In this document: in pieces, positions 44,685 through 53,472 of the stretch
How positions within the stretch are numbered: the first letter of the stretch is position 1
Layout of the letters: every line of letters begins with the position of its first letter
DNA from: a bacterium
Lineage (GTDB): Bacteria > Pseudomonadota > Alphaproteobacteria > Acetobacterales > Acetobacteraceae
Assembly: GCA_026224825.1 (NCBI GenBank)
Contig: JAMFRO010000067.1
Location: forward strand, 62,001 to 126,000
Direction of reading: 5' to 3'
DNA length: 64,000 nucleotides
Translations under genes and position numbers: made by a program
Notes under the pieces: model-generated
What the model was told of the DNA's origin: nothing
The model's database searches: none
Seen by the model: only the letters and a program-made list of their open reading frames with translations

Positions 44685-45710
44685 TTATCGCCAAAGATAG
44701 AGATCATCGTGATGGTAGTCATCACCATCCAGAAATTCCAAAATCTCGGTGGTGGTGCTGCTCTTGCCGATGCCGATGGATTTATTTGCAAACGCCTCGA
44801 TGCGCTGGGCGAATGCAGCGCGGTCGAACGCCGGTTTTTTAATCCGCCATAGCTCGACGATGGCGATTTCAACCCGCGCCCAGATGTCGAGCGGGGTGAG
44901 GGAGATGATCAGCTCGTCATAGCCTTGCGTATCCGACTTCCAGAGCAAATGCTGGTCCGGCTCCAGCCTGACGTGCTCCTGCATCCAGCTTCCCGTGGCG
45001 ACGGATTGGACGGTGATGGCATCGAATTTGCGGCCGCGCATGGCGTCATCATTCAGCGAATAATTACCGAAATTCTCGTCATCGCGGAAAAACCGCATCT
45101 CGCCATCGGCAGCGGACAATGCCAGGTTCCACAGCGCGGCGCGGCCGCCCAGCAACGGCGATAGATTATACTGCAGCGCGCTGAAATTCCCCGGCTCCGC
45201 CTCGACGCAGAGAAACCGCGCCAGATTGGGAAAACGCAGTGCCGCCTGGCGCGTGAAAAGCCCGACATTCGCCCCGATATCGAGGACAATATACTGAAGT
45301 GCGGCATCGAGCCGCTGGTCGAGAAACGCCAATGTCTCCAGCGCCCATCCGGTGTTGGCCACGGTGTGCGGCAGCATCACCTGATCAAACGGCATGAGAA
45401 GGGCATCGCCAGCGCGGCCGAGCGCGCAATCCGCGGTGAGCCGGAGCAGCCCGCCGTGCAAGGCAAGGGCTTTGCTGTTCGCCAGCAGCTCTATGGAACT
45501 TCCGGGCTGCTGCAGCTTTGCGGCTGCCGCTGCGTTGCTCAATTGAGCCAGCGACAGTTCGAGTGCCTCAACACTTGCCTGAAGCATGTCCCGCTGGGCA
45601 TAGGCAGCGCGTGCCACCGGCAGCCGGCGGAAGCTGTGCTCAAGGGCGGCGCGGAGCTGGCGTTTCATATCAGTTCGTACCCCATTAAGCCTTGCCGTTA
45701 CGTTCGGCAT
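44685..45710 (-). CDS. FkbM family methyltransferase
   Basis: A 341-residue SAM-dependent methyltransferase. The FkbM core begins at about residue 135 with YIVLDIGANVGLFTRQAALRF, then FLCVEAEPGNFSALQYNL, and later WKSDTQGYDELIIS. The first 130 residues are helical and probably an extra domain. Many FkbM proteins O-methylate sugars of surface glycans. An internal ATG at 45668 is an alternative start. Confidence 0.85.
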   Translation of the reverse strand: MPNVTARLNGVRTDMKRQLRAALEHSFRRLPVARAAYAQRDMLQASVEALELSLAQLSNAAAAAKLQQPGSSIELLANSKALALHGGLLRLTADCALGRAGDALLMPFDQVMLPHTVANTGWALETLAFLDQRLDAALQYIVLDIGANVGLFTRQAALRFPNLARFLCVEAEPGNFSALQYNLSPLLGGRAALWNLALSAADGEMRFFRDDENFGNYSLNDDAMRGRKFDAITVQSVATGSWMQEHVRLEPDQHLLWKSDTQGYDELIISLTPLDIWARVEIAIVELWRIKKPAFDRAAFAQRIEAFANKSIGIGKSSTTTEILEFLDGDDYHHDDLYLWR

Positions 45711-45850
45711 TGGTCATGACACGATTGTAACCCCATTTGCTGCCGCGCGTCGATGATGCGAACGATCATGCAAACGCACCCGCCGCCCGTGCGCTTGACA
45801 AACGCCGGGTTTGGCGCAGGCAATATGGGGCAACAACAGGAGGCTGACAG

Positions 45851-46480
45851 GTGAATTTTGCGCCGCGCCGCGTAGGCGTGCTGGTCGTTGCCGCGGCCCT
45901 GGCCTTTGCCCCCGCCGCCCGTGCTGCCGCCGATTACCACGTGCTGACCAACGATGGCGCCTGGGAGGTTGGCACCGGCACGGATAGCCAGGGCAACCAA
46001 TATTGCTCCCTCCAGCAGCAGTCGAAGGACCAGAGCCATGGTCTGGTCCTCGTCATCTATCCGCTCGGCCAGGACCCCAGCTTCGAGGTGCATGCTTTCA
46101 AGACCAACTGGTCCATCCCGGCCAATGCCGATGTGCCGACCAGGTTCAATTTTTCCGATGGCGGCAGTTGGGATGCCGATGGGCAGGCGGCGGGCGACGG
46201 CGGCTCGGTGGTGGATTACAACATCGATGTGCAGGACATGAAGGATTTTCTGAGCGATTTCGCAGCCTCGTCCAGCCTCGACATCGTGTTTACCAAGGGC
46301 ACGGCGCCGAGCTGGACGGCGGACCTCACCGGCACCGCCAAGGCCACGCTGGACCTGCTGGACTGCAGCAACAAACTGCTGGGTGCCAATGGCGGCGGCG
46401 GCACGCAGCCCTTCAGCCCGCCGGATAGCACCCCACCTGACAGCGCGCCGGCAACGGGCGGCACAACCCAGAGCCTGTAG
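45851..46480 (+). CDS. Secreted protein, unknown function
   Basis: A 209-residue protein with a cleavable signal peptide (VGVLVVAAALAFAPAARAA). The mature part has WEVGTGTDSQGNQYCSLQQQ, with Cys and a repetitive Gln tract, then a beta-rich region and a C-terminal Gly/Pro/Ser/Thr-rich tail from about 190. A strong AGGAGG precedes the GTG start. The early part loosely recalls invasion-associated locus B-like proteins but the match is weak; the function is not assigned. Confidence 0.7.
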   Translation: MNFAPRRVGVLVVAAALAFAPAARAAADYHVLTNDGAWEVGTGTDSQGNQYCSLQQQSKDQSHGLVLVIYPLGQDPSFEVHAFKTNWSIPANADVPTRFNFSDGGSWDADGQAAGDGGSVVDYNIDVQDMKDFLSDFAASSSLDIVFTKGTAPSWTADLTGTAKATLDLLDCSNKLLGANGGGGTQPFSPPDSTPPDSAPATGGTTQSL

Positions 46481-46481
46481 A

Positions 46482-47021
46482 ATGACCATAGCGGAACTCA
46501 CCACGGCGCGGCTGATGTTGCGCGGCGTGACGATGGCGGATGCCCCCGCCATCCAGAAGAATTTTGACGATTACGAGGTCATCCGGCATCTCGCGGCGCG
46601 GGTGCCGTGGCCGTATCCTGAAGATGGCGCGCGGCAGTTTTTGCAAACCGTGCTGCCGGTGCAGGGCCAGGGCCGTTGGGTGTGGGCCATCTTTCTGCAA
46701 ACCGCACCGGCGGAGGTCATCGGCATTATCGACCTGCGCCGGGGTGATGGCGAAAGCCGTGGCTTCTGGCTGGCGCGCAGGCTTTGGGGCCAGGGGTTGA
46801 TGACGGAAGCGGCGGATGCGGTGACGGATTACGCGTTTGACGGCCTCGGCTTCGAGCGGCTGATGTTGAGCAACGCGCTCGGCAACACCCGCTCCCGCCG
46901 CATAAAGGAAAAAGCGGGCGCCACGTTCTTACGCGTGGCACCCGCCTGTTTTGTAGACCCCGCTGTTACTGAACACGAGCTCTGGGAGTTAACCCGCACC
47001 GCCTGGGCAGTCCGAGAGTAG
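46482..47021 (+). CDS. GNAT family N-acetyltransferase (RimJ-like)
   Basis: A 179-residue acetyltransferase of the RimJ/RimL type. It starts ELTTARLMLRGVTMADAPAI, contains GFWLARRLWGQGLMTEAADA for acetyl-CoA binding, and FERLMLSNALGNTRSRRIKEKAG near the end. Possible substrates are ribosomal protein N termini or small molecules; none can be assigned. The ATG lies one base after the stop of the secreted-protein gene. Confidence 0.85.
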   Translation: MTIAELTTARLMLRGVTMADAPAIQKNFDDYEVIRHLAARVPWPYPEDGARQFLQTVLPVQGQGRWVWAIFLQTAPAEVIGIIDLRRGDGESRGFWLARRLWGQGLMTEAADAVTDYAFDGLGFERLMLSNALGNTRSRRIKEKAGATFLRVAPACFVDPAVTEHELWELTRTAWAVRE

Positions 47022-47062
47022 CAAAAGTTTTTGGTGCAGCTTTTTTCAAAAAGCTGCTGCTT
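47022..47062. terminator. 41-bp terminator-like repeat, inverted copy of 14307-14347
   Basis: The sequence between GNAT and the convergent permease gene is identical over 41 bp to positions 14307-14347, but inverted. It includes GCAGCTTTTTT-CAAAAAGCTGC with T tracts on both sides. The two gene stops, TAG-CAAAAG and TAG-AAAAAG (minus strand), directly abut it. Confidence 0.85.
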
Positions 47063-47065
47063 TTT

Positions 47066-48445
47066 CTATTCCTCAGCCAGAATATTACCGATCTTCTTGC
47101 CCCAACCAGACGGCCGGTAGAACACGATACCGATCACCAACCCGCCCAGCCCCACAATCTTCACGGTGGTGTTATAACCAATGAAGGCATAGATGCCGAG
47201 CGCGAACAAAGTAAGCGCGCTGAGCAGCGGGTAGAGTACATAACCCACCCAGCCGGCGACGGAGGTTTTATAGTGGTCGCGGTAGCTCCAGGCACAAACC
47301 AGCCCGGCCAGCCCGTAGTAATAGCAAACCTGCACCGCGATGGCCGCCACGGAATCATTCAGAATCGTACTGATCGAGGGCAGGAAGCTGGAGATGAAGA
47401 TCATCGCCAGCCCGAGGCCCAGCAGCAGATACATGGTGCGTACCGGGGTGATCGTCTTCTCATGCACCTGGCCGAAATAGGGCGGCAGCGCACGGTCGCG
47501 GCCCATGGCGAACAAGGTGCGCGAGAATTGCAGCATCGTGGTTTCCAGCGTGGCCACCGAAGAGAGGATCAGCGCCAGCGAGGCCGCATAACCGCCGGTT
47601 TTGCCCAGGCCCGCGGCGATGGCGACGTGGTAGATCAGATTATCCGAGAAGCCCGAAGCATCCGACAGTGTGAACATCATCAACGCCGCCACCGTAAACG
47701 CCACGAAAGACGCGATGGTAATGAAAATGCTTAAGAAGCCGCCCTGGCCGGCGGCATTGGGCGGGTGGCCCTTGGTCTCTTCCGAGAGGTTGCTGGTTAC
47801 ATCCCAGCCCCAGTACAGAAACACCACGATGAGCGCCGAGGAGGCAAACGTGCCGGCCGGATAGTTGAAGCCGAACCAGGACGAGGAGAAAGGCGAGATG
47901 GCCCCATGCGCGCCGCTATGCACAAAGGCGGCAATGGAGATGACCGCCAGAATCCCGAGCTCGATGGTGCTCATCACCACCTGGATCTTGCTGGTCAGCT
48001 CAATGCCCGCAATCAGCACCACGCCGATGAGCACAAACCACACAGCACCAATGCCGGTGGTGAGCCAGACGTTGCTTGCCAGATTGGCGTTGAACAGATC
48101 GATGGTGGCGGTACCCAGCGGCACCGAGCCGGTGACCATGAACACCATGGCGGCAATAAGCAGCGCCCAGCCCGAAAAATAGCCGAAAAATCCGCCAAAT
48201 GCCGATTTGGTCCATTCATAGGCCGCACCGGCATTCACCATTTTCGCGGTGAGGCCCTTGTAGGCCACGGCAATGCCCAGCATCGGCACCGCAAATATCA
48301 GCAACGCATTGGGCGATACCTTGCCCGCCGCCGCCAGCAGCCCGGCAATGGCCACGGCGATGGAAAATCCGGGCGCGGACCCTGCCACGCCCATGATGAT
48401 GGATTCAAAAAATGATAGAGAATCAGCCTTAAGTTTCGTACTCAC
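47066..48445 (-). CDS. APC family amino acid/polyamine permease
   Basis: A 459-residue transporter with about twelve transmembrane helices of the amino acid-polyamine-organocation superfamily. The N-terminal SFFESIIMGVAGSAPGFSIA and FFGYFSGWALLIAAMVFM with the unwound-helix region are typical. Its place 21 bp after aguA makes putrescine, agmatine or a related amine the likely substrate. It is the last gene of the agmatine/putrescine operon. Confidence 0.85.
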   Translation of the reverse strand: MSTKLKADSLSFFESIIMGVAGSAPGFSIAVAIAGLLAAAGKVSPNALLIFAVPMLGIAVAYKGLTAKMVNAGAAYEWTKSAFGGFFGYFSGWALLIAAMVFMVTGSVPLGTATIDLFNANLASNVWLTTGIGAVWFVLIGVVLIAGIELTSKIQVVMSTIELGILAVISIAAFVHSGAHGAISPFSSSWFGFNYPAGTFASSALIVVFLYWGWDVTSNLSEETKGHPPNAAGQGGFLSIFITIASFVAFTVAALMMFTLSDASGFSDNLIYHVAIAAGLGKTGGYAASLALILSSVATLETTMLQFSRTLFAMGRDRALPPYFGQVHEKTITPVRTMYLLLGLGLAMIFISSFLPSISTILNDSVAAIAVQVCYYYGLAGLVCAWSYRDHYKTSVAGWVGYVLYPLLSALTLFALGIYAFIGYNTTVKIVGLGGLVIGIVFYRPSGWGKKIGNILAEE

Positions 48446-48466
48446 CCCGTCCCCCTTTGTTGGAAT

Positions 48467-49561
48467 TCAGCCCCCAGCCTGCTGCTGGGTGATGCAATGA
48501 ATATTGCCACCCCCCAGCAGAATCTCGCGCGCCGGCACCATGACGATATCCCGCTCCGGAAACAGCCGCGCCAGCACCTCACGCGCCGCCGCATCCGTGG
48601 CCACGCCAAAACCCTCCTGTCCGAAACAGGGTGCAATAATCGCGCCATTCGCAATGTAGAAATTCACATAGGACGCCGCCATGCGCTCGCCCGCGCGCCG
48701 GTTCATGCCCGAGGCCGTGGCGTCAACCCCGGCGGCTTCCTCCGCGGTGTAGAACATCGGTGTCGGCATCGGCATGCGTTCCACCACCAGCGCGCGGCCC
48801 TTGGCATCGCGCGCGCCCAGCAGCCGTGCCTCGGCATTGCGGCTCACGGCATAATGCGGGTCGGCCGGGTCGTCGCACCAACTCAGCAGCACCACGCCGG
48901 GCTTAACGAAACACGCCAGATTATCGATATGCCCATCCGTCTCATCGCCCGGCACGCCCTGGCCCACCCACACAACATGCGAGACGCCGAGATAATCCTT
49001 CAGCACACATTCCATCTCCTGGCGCGTCACACCCTCGTTGCGATTATTATTCAACACACATTGCTCGGCCACCAGCACCGTGCCCTCACCATCCACATGG
49101 ATGGCACCGCCCTCCACCACCAGCGGCGCACGAAACCGCCGTGCGCGCTCGATGCCCAGCATTTTAGCGGCCACCTGATCATCCAAATCCCAAGGGAAAT
49201 ACAGGCCATTTTTCAAACCGCCCCAGGCGTTGAACGGCCAATCCACCCCGCCCAGCGCGCCGTCAGGCCCCAGCAGGAAGGTACAACCCACATCCCGCGC
49301 CCAGGAATCATTGGTGCTAACCTCAACCACCCGCACAGCATCGGGCAGCAGCGCCCGCGCATTCTCAAACTGCCCCGCGCTCACCATCATCGTCACCGGC
49401 TCATACCGCGCAATCGCGCTGGCCACCGCCGCAAACGCCGCCTGCGCGGGCTTGGCCCCGAGGCGCCAGTTATCCGCCCGCTCAGGCCAGATCATCCAGC
49501 ATCCCGCATGCGGCCCCCATTCCGCCGGCATGGCGAACCCGGCCTCGCGCGGGGTGGTCAT
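48467..49561 (-). CDS. aguA: Agmatine deiminase
   Basis: AguA hydrolyses agmatine to N-carbamoylputrescine and ammonia. The 364-residue protein has the family motifs PAEWGPHAGCWMIWPERADNW, STNDSWARDVGCTFL, VVEGGAIHVDGEGT, GDETDGHIDN and the catalytic cysteine in GGGNIHCITQQQ at the C terminus. It overlaps aguB by 4 bp (ATGA), so product and next enzyme are made together. Confidence 0.95.
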   Translation of the reverse strand: MTTPREAGFAMPAEWGPHAGCWMIWPERADNWRLGAKPAQAAFAAVASAIARYEPVTMMVSAGQFENARALLPDAVRVVEVSTNDSWARDVGCTFLLGPDGALGGVDWPFNAWGGLKNGLYFPWDLDDQVAAKMLGIERARRFRAPLVVEGGAIHVDGEGTVLVAEQCVLNNNRNEGVTRQEMECVLKDYLGVSHVVWVGQGVPGDETDGHIDNLACFVKPGVVLLSWCDDPADPHYAVSRNAEARLLGARDAKGRALVVERMPMPTPMFYTAEEAAGVDATASGMNRRAGERMAASYVNFYIANGAIIAPCFGQEGFGVATDAAAREVLARLFPERDIVMVPAREILLGGGNIHCITQQQAGG

Positions 49562-50451
49562 GTTTTTACGCCCGGGTGCCTTGTGGTGCCGTCCAGTGTG
49601 AGCAGCGGGGTGTACAGGTCCGGGCGGCGGTCGCGGAAGACACCCCAGTTGTTGCGCATGTGAGAGATGTGGTCGAGGTTGAAGTTGTGGAGGAGGACGG
49701 ATTCCGTGGTTTTGTCGGCCTCTTTCACTTTTTCACCTGTGGGGTCGGCGATGAAGGAGGAGCCATAGAAGGTGATGCTGGTGCCGTTTTGCCCGGCTTC
49801 GGTGCCTATGCGGTTGGAGGCGATGAGGGGTGTGAGATTGGCGGCGGCGTGGCCTTGCATGGTGCGTTGCCAATGGCCGGCGGAGTCCAGCGTGGGGTCT
49901 TGCGGTTCGGAGCCTATGGCGGTGGGGTAGAACAGCAGCTCCGCGCCCAGAAGTGCCATGGCGCGGGCGCATTCGGGAAACCACTGGTCCCAGCATATGC
50001 CCACGCCTATTTTCGCGAATTTCGTCTGCCACACTTTGAACCCGGTATCGCCTGGGGAGAAATAGAATTTCTCGGAATAGCCTGGCCCGTCGGGGATGTG
50101 GGATTTGCGGTAATGGCCGAGGATGCTGCCATCCGCATCGATGATGACGACGGTGTTGAAATTGCTTTGCCCGGCGCGCTCGTAAACGGAAATGGGCAGC
50201 ACCACGCTAAGCTCTTTGGCGATGGGTGCAAAATGTTTTACGGCGGGGTTTTCCGCCAGCGGCGTGGCCAGGTTCAGAAAATCGTAAACCTGGTCCTGGC
50301 AGAAGTACAAATTCTCAAACAACTCCTGAATGAGAATGATCTGCGCCCCCTGGCCCGCCGCCTGACGCACCAGTGTTTCCGCGCGCGCGATATTTCCGCG
50401 CACATCATTGGTACACGCCATCTGTGTGGCGGCGACGGTCACCTGTCTCAT
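49558..50451 (-). CDS. aguB: N-carbamoylputrescine amidase
   Basis: AguB hydrolyses N-carbamoylputrescine to putrescine, ammonia and CO2. The 297 residues have the nitrilase-family triad: glutamate in LIQELFENLYFCQ, lysine in HYRKSHIPDGPG and cysteine in VGICWDQWFPE, with the AguB-type spacing and the PTAIGSEP loop. It overlaps both neighbours by 4 bp. Confidence 0.94.
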   Translation of the reverse strand: MRQVTVAATQMACTNDVRGNIARAETLVRQAAGQGAQIILIQELFENLYFCQDQVYDFLNLATPLAENPAVKHFAPIAKELSVVLPISVYERAGQSNFNTVVIIDADGSILGHYRKSHIPDGPGYSEKFYFSPGDTGFKVWQTKFAKIGVGICWDQWFPECARAMALLGAELLFYPTAIGSEPQDPTLDSAGHWQRTMQGHAAANLTPLIASNRIGTEAGQNGTSITFYGSSFIADPTGEKVKEADKTTESVLLHNFNLDHISHMRNNWGVFRDRRPDLYTPLLTLDGTTRHPGVKT

Positions 50452-51818
50452 GCGTTCTTCAGATACGCATCATATTCGACATCGGAAATCCGCTTGCGCA
50501 TTTCAGAAATCTCCTGGTTTTTACAGGCCGTGTACAGGCGTTGGAATTCCGGCCCAAAAATCTGGCGGATGGTCGGGGAGCGGGCAAAACGCTCCACCGC
50601 GGTGGACCAGGCGATGGGCAAAGGCGGTGCGTCGGCGCTGCGGGTCAGGCCGATGCTCTCGGGCCCAGGGTCGGCTTTGGTCTCCAGCCCGATCAATGCC
50701 GAGCCGAGTAGTGCCGCGAAGGAGAGATACGGGTTGCAATCGGCCCCGGCCACGCGGTGCTCCACGCGCGAGGCAACGGGGTCTGCCGTGATCACGCGCA
50801 GTGCCGCCATGCGGTTGTCATGCCCCCAATCGCCGTAGGTTGGCGCATGTACGCCGGGGGCAAAACGCCGGTAGGAGTTTTCATGCGGGGCCAGCAGCAC
50901 CATCGTATCCGGCATGGCGTGGATAATGCCGCCGACCGCGTGATACAGCAGATCCGAGCCGCGCTCCGGCGTGCCCGCAAAAATGTTGTTGCCGTTTTTA
51001 TCCAGCACCGAGAGATGCACATGCATGCCCGACCCGGCGCAATCGCCGTAAGGTTTGGCCATGAAGGTGGCGAGCAGACCGTGCTTGCGCGACACCTCCT
51101 TAATGGTGCGTTTGAACAGAGTGGCGCTGTCGGCGATGCGCAAAGCATCGGTGCTGTATTTCAGCGTCACCTCAAACTGCCCAGGCCCATTCTCGGAGAT
51201 CAGCGTTTCCAGGGCTATGCCCTGGACCTTCGCGGTCGCCATCATCTCGCGCAGAATCGGCTCATATTCGCGAATCTCGCTCAACCCCACCGCATCCACC
51301 TGCCAGCCGCGCCAGTTGGATTCGTCCGCCCCGCGCGGGGCGATTCTTAAACCCCCGTGCTTGCCGGCTTCCACCAGATAGAATTCCAGCTCCACGCCGA
51401 GGGCCGGCGTCAGCCCCACGGCGGCGTAGCGCGCCAGCACATTGGCCAGCACGCCGCGCGGGTCCAGGTTGAAATAACTCCCATCGGCCTCGCGCATCGT
51501 CAGCAGCGCCTGCACCACATTGCCCTCGGACCAACCCATGCGCGTGATGGTGTGCGGCACCGCGACACAGAGCCCGTCCGGGTCGCCCGTATCCTGGGCG
51601 ATGCCGCCGTCCATCACATCATTGCCCCATATATCCAGCAGGAATACCGAGCGCGGCATGGCGATGCCGGGGCCGAACAAGGATTTCGCCTTATCCGGCT
51701 GCAGCCATTTGCCGCGCAGCACGCCGTTGAGATCCACCACAAAGGCCTCGACGAAATCGCTCTGCGCCATAAGTGCTGCCTTGGTGACGAGATCGGAATC
51801 CGGGGTGGAGCTGCTCAC
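50448..51818 (-). CDS. puuA: Glutamine synthetase-like gamma-glutamylpolyamine ligase
   Basis: A 456-residue relative of GSI. It keeps VELEFYLVEAGKHG, GSGMHVHLSVLDKNGNNIF, APHENSYRRFAPG and RVEHRVAGADCNPYLSFAA, but lacks the adenylylation tyrosine region of GlnA. Enzymes of this subclass next to polyamine genes glutamylate putrescine (PuuA). The genes for the later Puu steps are absent here, so the product's fate is unclear. It overlaps both flanking genes by 4 bp. Confidence 0.82.
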   Translation of the reverse strand: MSSSTPDSDLVTKAALMAQSDFVEAFVVDLNGVLRGKWLQPDKAKSLFGPGIAMPRSVFLLDIWGNDVMDGGIAQDTGDPDGLCVAVPHTITRMGWSEGNVVQALLTMREADGSYFNLDPRGVLANVLARYAAVGLTPALGVELEFYLVEAGKHGGLRIAPRGADESNWRGWQVDAVGLSEIREYEPILREMMATAKVQGIALETLISENGPGQFEVTLKYSTDALRIADSATLFKRTIKEVSRKHGLLATFMAKPYGDCAGSGMHVHLSVLDKNGNNIFAGTPERGSDLLYHAVGGIIHAMPDTMVLLAPHENSYRRFAPGVHAPTYGDWGHDNRMAALRVITADPVASRVEHRVAGADCNPYLSFAALLGSALIGLETKADPGPESIGLTRSADAPPLPIAWSTAVERFARSPTIRQIFGPEFQRLYTACKNQEISEMRKRISDVEYDAYLKNA

Positions 51819-53194
51819 AATGTCACCTCATCCTTCACCTGGTCGTAGGTCTGGCCGACAGATTTCACGAACCGCGCCACGAGGATATCGATCTCGGCTT
51901 GCGTGATGGAGAGCGGCGGCGAGAACAGCATGGTGTCGCGCGTGGCCCGCATGATCAGGCCATTGCTGATGCAGAAATCCCGGCAGATCATCCCCACCCG
52001 GCCGTTCTTCTCGAAGAATTTTCGTGTGCGCCTGTCCGCCGTCAGCTCCACGGCACCTATCAGCCCGGCGCCCCGGATTTCACCCACCATCGGATGATCT
52101 CCCAGTGACTCGTTCATCTTCGCGCGCAGATATTCACCCTTCGGCCCGGCGTTCTCGACCAGTTTCTCATTCTCCAGCAATTCGAGATTCTTCAATGCCA
52201 CAGCGCAGGCAACCGGATGCCCTGAATAAGTAAAGCCGTGATAATACTCGCCAAACCCGTTGATCATCACCTCGGCCACACGATCGTGCACCAGCAGCGC
52301 CGAGAGCGGGATGTAGCCCGAGGTCAGCCCCTTGGCGGTGGTGATCATATCCGGCTTGATACCGAAATAATCCGAGCCGAACCATTTGCCGGTGCGCCCG
52401 TAGCCGGTGATGACCTCATCGGCGATCAGCAATATATCATACTGCTTGCAAATGCGGTTTATCTCCGGCCAATACGTCTCCGGCGGGATGATCACACCGC
52501 CCGAGCCCTGGATCGGCTCACCGATGAAGGCGGCGATGTTGTCAGCGCCCAGCTCAAGAATCTTCTTCTCCACCTCGCGCGCGGCGTAAATCCCGAACTC
52601 TTGCCCGCTCATCTGCCCGCCCTTGCCGTACCAGTACGGCGGCAGCACATGCTCAAAATTCGGCAAATCGCCCGCCTGGCGGTGCATATCCACCATGCCG
52701 CCAGCCGATGCGCCGAGGGTGGTGGAGCCGTGGTAGCCATATTCCCGGCCGATCACGATCTTCTTCGCGGGCCGGCCCAAAGTTTGCCAATACACCCGCG
52801 CCGTGCGCAGTGCTGAATCCACCGCCTCCGAGCCCGAGCAGGCGAAGAACACGTGGTTGATGCCATCTGGTGCCAACTGCGCCAATTTCTGCGCCAGCAG
52901 CACCGCCGGCTGGTTCGTGGTTTTGAAAAACGTGTTGTAATACGGCAATTTCGTCATCTGCGCGGCAGCCGCATCCACCAGCTCGTGGCGCCCATAACCG
53001 GCGGCCACGCACCACAGCCCGGCCATGCCGTCGAGAATCTCGTTGCCATCGCCATCGGTCAGGTACACGCCCTTGGCCTCGGTGATCACCCGCACGCGGC
53101 GGGCGTGCAAATCCTTATGGTCGGTAAAAGGGTGCAGATGATGCGCCGCATCCAGCCCCTGCCAATCCACAGCGCCGTTAATATCGTCAAGCAT
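51815..53194 (-). CDS. spuC: Putrescine (omega-amino acid:pyruvate-type) aminotransferase
   Basis: A 459-residue class III PLP aminotransferase. It shows CVAAGYGRHELVDAAAAQM, ACSGSEAVDSALRTAR, EPIQGSGGVIIPPETYW, the aspartate in LIADEVITGYGRTG and the PLP lysine in ITTAKGLTSGYIPLSA. Close relatives are SpuC-type putrescine-pyruvate aminotransferases that make 4-aminobutanal. The ATG at 53194 follows CGGAGTAAATACC. It opens the operon; the 278 bp before it contain the promoter but no site I recognise. Confidence 0.85.
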   Translation of the reverse strand: MLDDINGAVDWQGLDAAHHLHPFTDHKDLHARRVRVITEAKGVYLTDGDGNEILDGMAGLWCVAAGYGRHELVDAAAAQMTKLPYYNTFFKTTNQPAVLLAQKLAQLAPDGINHVFFACSGSEAVDSALRTARVYWQTLGRPAKKIVIGREYGYHGSTTLGASAGGMVDMHRQAGDLPNFEHVLPPYWYGKGGQMSGQEFGIYAAREVEKKILELGADNIAAFIGEPIQGSGGVIIPPETYWPEINRICKQYDILLIADEVITGYGRTGKWFGSDYFGIKPDMITTAKGLTSGYIPLSALLVHDRVAEVMINGFGEYYHGFTYSGHPVACAVALKNLELLENEKLVENAGPKGEYLRAKMNESLGDHPMVGEIRGAGLIGAVELTADRRTRKFFEKNGRVGMICRDFCISNGLIMRATRDTMLFSPPLSITQAEIDILVARFVKSVGQTYDQVKDEVTL

Positions 53195-53472
53195 GGTATT
53201 TACTCCGAATCTGAAACAAAACACCCCGCGCGCATGGCAGCAGCCGGGGGTCGAGCGTTCTTCAGATACGTGGCGGGCTGAAGCCGATACGTGCACAGAG
53301 AATGAGCATCTCTGCTTGTAAATTCAGCGCAGCGATGTGGGCTGCTAAAACCATCACCAAGTCTCGCATGGCCCCAGAGCTCTTTCAAGAAAATTTTGTT
53401 AATAAACCCCCGCCCGGTGCAAATTTCTGCTCCCCCTTGCCCGCTGCCCCCCCTATGCGGCAGAAGCGCCTC

